The notes beneath the pieces are model-generated. The model was given only the letters and a program-made list of their open reading frames with translations. It was not told where the DNA came from and ran no database searches. A stretch of DNA of 38,217 nucleotides from Candidatus Tenebribacter burtonii (GTDB taxonomy: Bacteria; Cloacimonadota; Cloacimonadia; Cloacimonadales; TCS61), in contig JAVCCF010000045.1 in assembly GCA_030765625.1 (NCBI GenBank), positions 1-38,217 of the forward strand, given 5' to 3'. Every line of letters starts with the position of its first letter. The stretch's first letter is position 1. Of this stretch, positions 34,296 through 38,217 are shown in pieces. The position numbers were made by a program, and so were the translations under genes.

Positions 34296-35549
34296 TTAAT
34301 GAAAAAACATCCACTCATAAAATTCTTCATTTATTATTAACAATTTGCCGCCAAACATTGTTCTTACCTTATCTTTGCTTAAACCATCAATTGTAATATC
34401 ATCTTTATTAAAAAGATTACTACTGAATGCAGGTACTTCATTTGTTTCTAACTTAACTTGATCGAAAATATCTGATGCATTGAGAAGTCCTGCCACTGTA
34501 ATATTTTCACCAAATGCATTATTAATAACTTTAACAACTCTTGTTTTTTGGGGGTGTAATTGATTGATCTCTTCTGAAATTCCTGAAATTGTTGAAAATG
34601 CTAATTTACCTGTGATAAAAACTATTCTCTCCTTCTTTGATTGGATATCGGGAATAAAATTGTATTTATTAATTTTCCAGTTTTCGAGAAGTAATCTGAT
34701 CATTCCAATTCCATTTTCTAATTGGGGATAACCATTATAGAAATTTTCGGGTGGTATTTTATAATTTGCCAGTAGGTAAATTTCATCGGAACAATAAGTT
34801 CGTGGAAATCTAGATGATAAGTTCAAAATTTGAATAGCTTGCTTTGAATTAACAGGAGATATTGGGGTAAGTAAATTGCGGAATTTTGATAATCCTACCG
34901 GTACGATTCCAACAGATAGTGCATTTATTTCTGGTGAAGTAAGGTCAATTAGTGTGTTTTCAAGCTCTTTACCATCATTCCATCCCGGGATAATTACAAT
35001 TTGAGTATGAAATTCAATTCCATTTTTACTTAGATATTTCAGCTTTTCAAGTATATTAAAATCATGTTTATAGCGGAGCATTTTTTTATGAAGGACTGGA
35101 TTTGTTGTGTGAACAGAAATATATAAAGGATTTAATTTTTGCTCGATCATTCTGGTAATATCTTTATCCGGTAAATTTGTTAGAGTAATAAAGTTCCCAA
35201 AAACAAATGAAAAACAGTAATCGTCATCTTTGAGATAAAGTGTATTTCTTAAATTATCCGGCATTTGATCAATAAAGCAAAATATACAATCATTAGCACA
35301 TGTACGACAATTATGTTCTGGAAGAATAATGCCAATGGGAGTTTCCCAATCTTGAAATATTTCTATACTATGTTCAATTCCAGAATTATCTAAATAGATT
35401 ATTTCTAAGATCTCATCTGCTGTATGAAATTGCAGATCCAGAAAATCGTTTATTTCATTCCCATTTATTGAAATGATTCTATCGTGAATTTGCAGTTTGG
35501 AACTATCCGCTAAACTATCCTTGACGATATCGTTAATTGTAATTGGCAT
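34296..35549 (-). CDS. PDZ-radical SAM protein of the DUF512 family
   Basis: The 417-residue protein has a PDZ-like N-terminus (about 1-70, ADSSKLQIHDRIISINGNEI). A cysteine cluster CRTCANDCIFC (Cys81, 84, 88 and 91) follows, of which CANDCIFC fits the radical SAM iron-sulfur motif. FIDQMPDNLRNTLYLKDDD, then ISVHTTNP and QIVIIPGWNDG, are typical of the DUF512 group found mainly in anaerobes. The C-terminal domain holds VPAFSSNLFNKDDITIDGL and GKLLIINE. The reaction is unknown. It follows the permease gene by three bases and has no clear ribosome site, so the two are probably coupled. Confidence 0.88.
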   Translation of the reverse strand: MPITINDIVKDSLADSSKLQIHDRIISINGNEINDFLDLQFHTADEILEIIYLDNSGIEHSIEIFQDWETPIGIILPEHNCRTCANDCIFCFIDQMPDNLRNTLYLKDDDYCFSFVFGNFITLTNLPDKDITRMIEQKLNPLYISVHTTNPVLHKKMLRYKHDFNILEKLKYLSKNGIEFHTQIVIIPGWNDGKELENTLIDLTSPEINALSVGIVPVGLSKFRNLLTPISPVNSKQAIQILNLSSRFPRTYCSDEIYLLANYKIPPENFYNGYPQLENGIGMIRLLLENWKINKYNFIPDIQSKKERIVFITGKLAFSTISGISEEINQLHPQKTRVVKVINNAFGENITVAGLLNASDIFDQVKLETNEVPAFSSNLFNKDDITIDGLSKDKVRTMFGGKLLIINEEFYEWMFFH

Positions 35550-35552
35550 AAA

Positions 35553-36656
35553 TTAATCTGAACTAATCACTGCAGAAACAACTTTCATAGATGGAATTCC
35601 CTTTAGAATTAGGTTGATTGCAGATGTAATTGGAACTGCCAGGATCATACCTACCGGACCCCATACCCAGTACCAAAAGATCAAAGAGATAAGAACAATA
35701 AGCGGTGAAAGTTTAAGACCAGTCCCCATAACTTTAGGCTCAATAATATTTCCTATGATCATTTGAGTTGAAATTAGAGATATTGAGATTGCGATCAATT
35801 GCCAGCTAAAACCATATTGAATGAAACAAATCAAAATGGGAAATGCTGAAGCAAATATAGAACCAATATTTGGTATATAATTCAGGATAAAGATAAGTAA
35901 GCCGGACATAACAACGAAATCAATGCCAAAAATAGCAATGAAAAACATGCTGATTAGACCTGTTACAAGACTAATAAGTGTTTTGTTGACTACATAAGTT
36001 TTTATCTGCCGTTCAATATCCTTCAAGACATTACTAAAATGATCTGCTTCATCTTTAGAAACTACTTTTTCAACACTAGTAAACATTTTTGTTCTTTCTA
36101 ATATGATAAAGATCATGAAAGCAACAGTGAGAAGAAGCTTAATAAAGAAATCAATAAAGTTGCCCATAGTTCCTGAAACTATCTTAGAAAGAGATAATTT
36201 GTCTGCCATTTGGAGCCAGTTAACTTTATTCTGTAGATAGAATGTAACCTGTTCCATAGGAATCTCAAATGTAGTAATAAGTCCCGAAATCATTGTTGTG
36301 AGCTGTTTTTCATATTTTGGAAAATCTGTAACAAAAGAAGAGACACTTGTATAAACAATCGTTCCTAAGACTGTAAATAAAATGAGAATAATAATAACAA
36401 CCAAGAAAATATTTACTATTACGGGTATCTTCTTACTATATAAGAATCGATTCAAAGGTTGGAACATAAATGATAAAAAGATTGCAAAAGTTAGAGGGAT
36501 AAATATTGTTTTCAACTCTTTTAGGAAAATCACAATGATAGCAAGTGCAATAATTCCAAGGAAAACTTTTATCGAATTCGATTCTCGAGATCTATTATTG
36601 TTATCTTTCTTTTCCTTTAACAGGCTTTCAGTAATTATTTTGTTGATCGTAGTCAT
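35553..36656 (-). CDS. AI-2E family membrane transporter (PF01594 type)
   Basis: The 367-residue protein has about seven to eight membrane helices, with the family pattern: paired N-terminal helices, a soluble loop (PKYEKQLTTMISGLI), then the conserved FGIDFVVMSGLLIFILNYIPNIGSIFAS segment in two parts and a C-terminal GNIIEPKVMGTGLKLSPLIV region. These proteins export small molecules or ions; the AI-2 name does not show a quorum-sensing role here. I prefer the ATG at 36654-36656 with GAGAGG upstream, though the spacing is long. A TTG 12 codons earlier is possible. Confidence 0.87.
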   Translation of the reverse strand: MTTINKIITESLLKEKKDNNNRSRESNSIKVFLGIIALAIIVIFLKELKTIFIPLTFAIFLSFMFQPLNRFLYSKKIPVIVNIFLVVIIILILFTVLGTIVYTSVSSFVTDFPKYEKQLTTMISGLITTFEIPMEQVTFYLQNKVNWLQMADKLSLSKIVSGTMGNFIDFFIKLLLTVAFMIFIILERTKMFTSVEKVVSKDEADHFSNVLKDIERQIKTYVVNKTLISLVTGLISMFFIAIFGIDFVVMSGLLIFILNYIPNIGSIFASAFPILICFIQYGFSWQLIAISISLISTQMIIGNIIEPKVMGTGLKLSPLIVLISLIFWYWVWGPVGMILAVPITSAINLILKGIPSMKVVSAVISSD

Positions 36657-36777
36657 ATTATTATCAATCCTCTCAATAATTTCTTTTTTCAACTTATGCT
36701 TAAATTAATAAACTAAGTTCACCTGACAAGGATTTTCATATTTTCCTAATTAGATATATCAAAAAATTATAATTGTC

Positions 36778-37737
36778 TTACTTATCTCCTAACTTTTTAA
36801 GCCTTCTCAGTCTATCCTGTTGATTTTTTACAATCCATCTATCTTTTGATAATTCTTCATAGGCTAATGTAAAGTTTTTCTTTGCCAATTCCATGTTGCC
36901 ATTTAATAAATATAATTCAGCTAATTCTTCAAATACATACCCGTCATCAGGTAAATTATTCTCTTCAATAACAGCTTGAATTTCTTTCTGTATTTTTAGA
37001 GCTTCTTCATTTTGTTTAAGAGATCGTAGGCATCTTCCAACTGTCCATTTTGCAATTCTTGCACCATTCTCATCTCCAACTTCCGTTCTCCATTCATATC
37101 CTTTTTGGAAATAAACAAGTGCCTGATCATATTCAGTTAGGCCTTGTAATATCCAGCCGATGTTGTTGTAAAGAGGACCCAGCCATCCTTTACAATTTTC
37201 ATCGGATGTTTCTTCAGCAATTTTCAGAGCTTTCAAATTCCAATCAAGTTGTTTGTCTGGTGGTTCAACTATGCCCATCATGTGTGCAGCATCAAGAGTG
37301 TAAATATCAAGTTTATTCTCAACACCAAATTCATAAGCTCTTAAAAAAAGTGGTTTGGATATCTCCCATTCACCTGAGTAATTAAATACACGTCCACGTT
37401 CTAAAAGGTATCGCATAAAAGCTGTTTTCATGTTATCATTCAACATACTTTTTACAGAATCAAGTGTTGCATGAGCCTGAATGAATTTACTCTGCAAGCC
37501 TTGAGTTCGAGCGATCTGAGTAAGAAGTTCGGCATGGTATTCTGCATCATAATAACTTTCAGCAGAATTCTTTAGTCCTTCTAATATTTCTATAAAAATA
37601 ATTTCAGTTGAATCTGGATGTTGATAATCCCACATGGCGTCAAAATTTGGTAATGGATTAATTCCAACTTCAGAATTTTTATCAACACTGCATCCCAATA
37701 ATGTAAATATTATTAAAATGTAGAACAAGTATTTCAT
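36778..37737 (-). CDS. TPR-containing lipoprotein
   Basis: The 319-residue product has a lipoprotein signal with lipobox LLGC and Cys16, then Ser. From about residue 75 it consists of tetratricopeptide-like helical pairs (GRVFNYSGEWEISKPLFLRA, GWILQGLTEYDQALVYFQKG, AELYLLNGNMELAKKNFTLA), a protein-interaction scaffold. AAGGAG precedes the ATG. It would be anchored in the envelope. Function is unknown; the TPR assignment is firm. Confidence 0.88.
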   Translation of the reverse strand: MKYLFYILIIFTLLGCSVDKNSEVGINPLPNFDAMWDYQHPDSTEIIFIEILEGLKNSAESYYDAEYHAELLTQIARTQGLQSKFIQAHATLDSVKSMLNDNMKTAFMRYLLERGRVFNYSGEWEISKPLFLRAYEFGVENKLDIYTLDAAHMMGIVEPPDKQLDWNLKALKIAEETSDENCKGWLGPLYNNIGWILQGLTEYDQALVYFQKGYEWRTEVGDENGARIAKWTVGRCLRSLKQNEEALKIQKEIQAVIEENNLPDDGYVFEELAELYLLNGNMELAKKNFTLAYEELSKDRWIVKNQQDRLRRLKKLGDK

Positions 37738-37793
37738 TAACTCCTTCCTTAATTACAGTAAAGTTCTTGAATGCATAATATATGACAAGAAAA

Positions 37794-37821
37794 AAAGCAT
37801 CTGACAAACATCAGATGCTTT
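37794..37821 (-). terminator. Rho-independent terminator of the barrel gene at the right edge
   Basis: On the minus strand AAAGCATCTGA pairs with TCAGATGCTTT around a 6-base loop and is followed by a T run of eight. It lies about 40 bases after the stop at 37862-37864, separating that gene from the TPR lipoprotein gene. Confidence 0.85.
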
Positions 37822-37861
37822 AGGTTATTAATTAATCCAAGTTGGATTAATATCAATTTGA

Positions 37862-38217
37862 TCAGAATTTTAGAGTAAATGACATTTTAAGCGATTGTAC
37901 AAAATCCTGCAATGTGTCATGATCCAAATCAAAAAGTCCCACAAAATCTATTTGCAGCTTCTTAGTTGGTTCAAAGCCAACTCCGTAGTAATAATTTGTT
38001 GAACTTAAAGTTGTTTTACTTTGATTTGAATATGAGCTATATGTGTTATCTTCTATTTCAACGGTTGAAGTTTCGTCACCATATTCTGTGATGATAACAA
38101 TCGGATCGGCATTTGTTACCTGTTTACTATGATTGTGAACTCTATACCTATTGTAGAAAGAAGCTCCAAATCTGACTGCCCATTTATTATTTCTGGTGAA
38201 TTTGTACTCTAAACCTA
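37862..38217 (-). CDS. C-terminal end of an outer-membrane beta-barrel protein (partial)
   Basis: The frame is open from the right edge to a TGA at 37862-37864 and encodes the last 118 residues. It reads as paired amphipathic beta strands: NNKWAVRFGASFYNRYRVHN, a long acidic/Ser-Thr loop, TTLSSTNYYYGVGFEPTKK, LQIDFVGLFDLDHD, and finally SLKMSFTLKF ending in Phe. A terminal Phe in an alternating strand is the usual assembly signal of outer-membrane barrels. The rest of the gene lies beyond the window. Confidence 0.75.
   Translation of the reverse strand, partial: GLEYKFTRNNKWAVRFGASFYNRYRVHNHSKQVTNADPIVIITEYGDETSTVEIEDNTYSSYSNQSKTTLSSTNYYYGVGFEPTKKLQIDFVGLFDLDHDTLQDFVQSLKMSFTLKF

Noticed and set aside
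35553-36656. Quorum-sensing role for the AI-2E family permease
   Set aside because: The family name comes from one member; most homologues have other or unknown substrates and no luxS or lsr gene is in the window.
1-38217. CRISPR arrays, tRNA or rRNA genes, insertion sequences, phage genes
   Set aside because: No regularly spaced repeats, cloverleaf-like sequences, transposase or integrase motifs, or terminal inverted repeats were seen on either strand.

Overview
This AT-rich window has almost no gene-free space and looks like the core chromosome of an anaerobic Gram-negative bacterium of the FCB superphylum. The best guess is Candidatus Cloacimonadota or a close relative. Three things support this. 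Two large secreted proteins end in the FlgD-like C-terminal sorting domain (NYPNPFNP...GIYLYKL...KCILLK type). There are lipoproteins, outer-membrane barrels and an ExbB/ExbD/TonB set. Most transcription units have strong AGGAGG-type ribosome sites and TTGACA-type -35 boxes, which differs from typical Bacteroidota expression signals. The phylum is an inference; no rRNA or tRNA gene is present to test it. I saw no insertion sequence, integrase, CRISPR array or phage gene.

Layout. (1) 1-2854, minus strand: a glycan cassette of GT-C membrane transferase, UDP-glucuronate decarboxylase, small EamA/SMR-like flippase subunit and polyprenyl-phosphate GT2 (cut by the window edge). Small membrane and tail fragments that look decayed follow at 2867-3239. 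(2) 3293-4351: an uncharacterised alpha-helical protein. (3) 4468-11506: a giant secreted multidomain protein (minus), divergent from a large lipoprotein and an outer-membrane barrel (plus). (4) 11558-13549: a membrane-anchored VWA-like protein, followed upstream by an Elp3-like radical SAM protein and RNase III. (5) 14548-20775, minus: the classical rpmF-plsX-fabH-fabD-fabG-acpP-fabF-rnc lipid operon. (6) 20912-24893, minus: a compact shikimate-pathway operon in which AroC is fused to an AroQ chorismate mutase and AroD is fused to AroE, with a pyrimidine-nucleoside phosphorylase at the end. (7) 25053-29464, plus: exbB-exbD-tonB-folP-cdaA-coaE. (8) 29482-32626, plus: a second C-terminally sorted secreted protein with BNR/sortilin-like propellers, then a small exported protein. 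(9) 32699-38217, minus: a REC-PAS-PAS-PAS regulator with no output domain, a DUF512 radical SAM protein, an AI-2E-family permease, a TPR lipoprotein and the C-terminal end of an outer-membrane barrel.

Functionally, the window combines housekeeping metabolism (fatty acids and phospholipid, aromatic amino acids, folate, CoA, RNA processing) with cell-envelope and surface functions. The most distinctive features are the chorismate synthase-chorismate mutase fusion with a complete AroQ active-site set except one Asp-to-Asn change, the Arn-like cassette built around a UDP-xylose synthase-type enzyme, a diadenylate cyclase with an altered RHR motif, and the secreted-protein/lipoprotein/barrel locus, which has no recognisable function.
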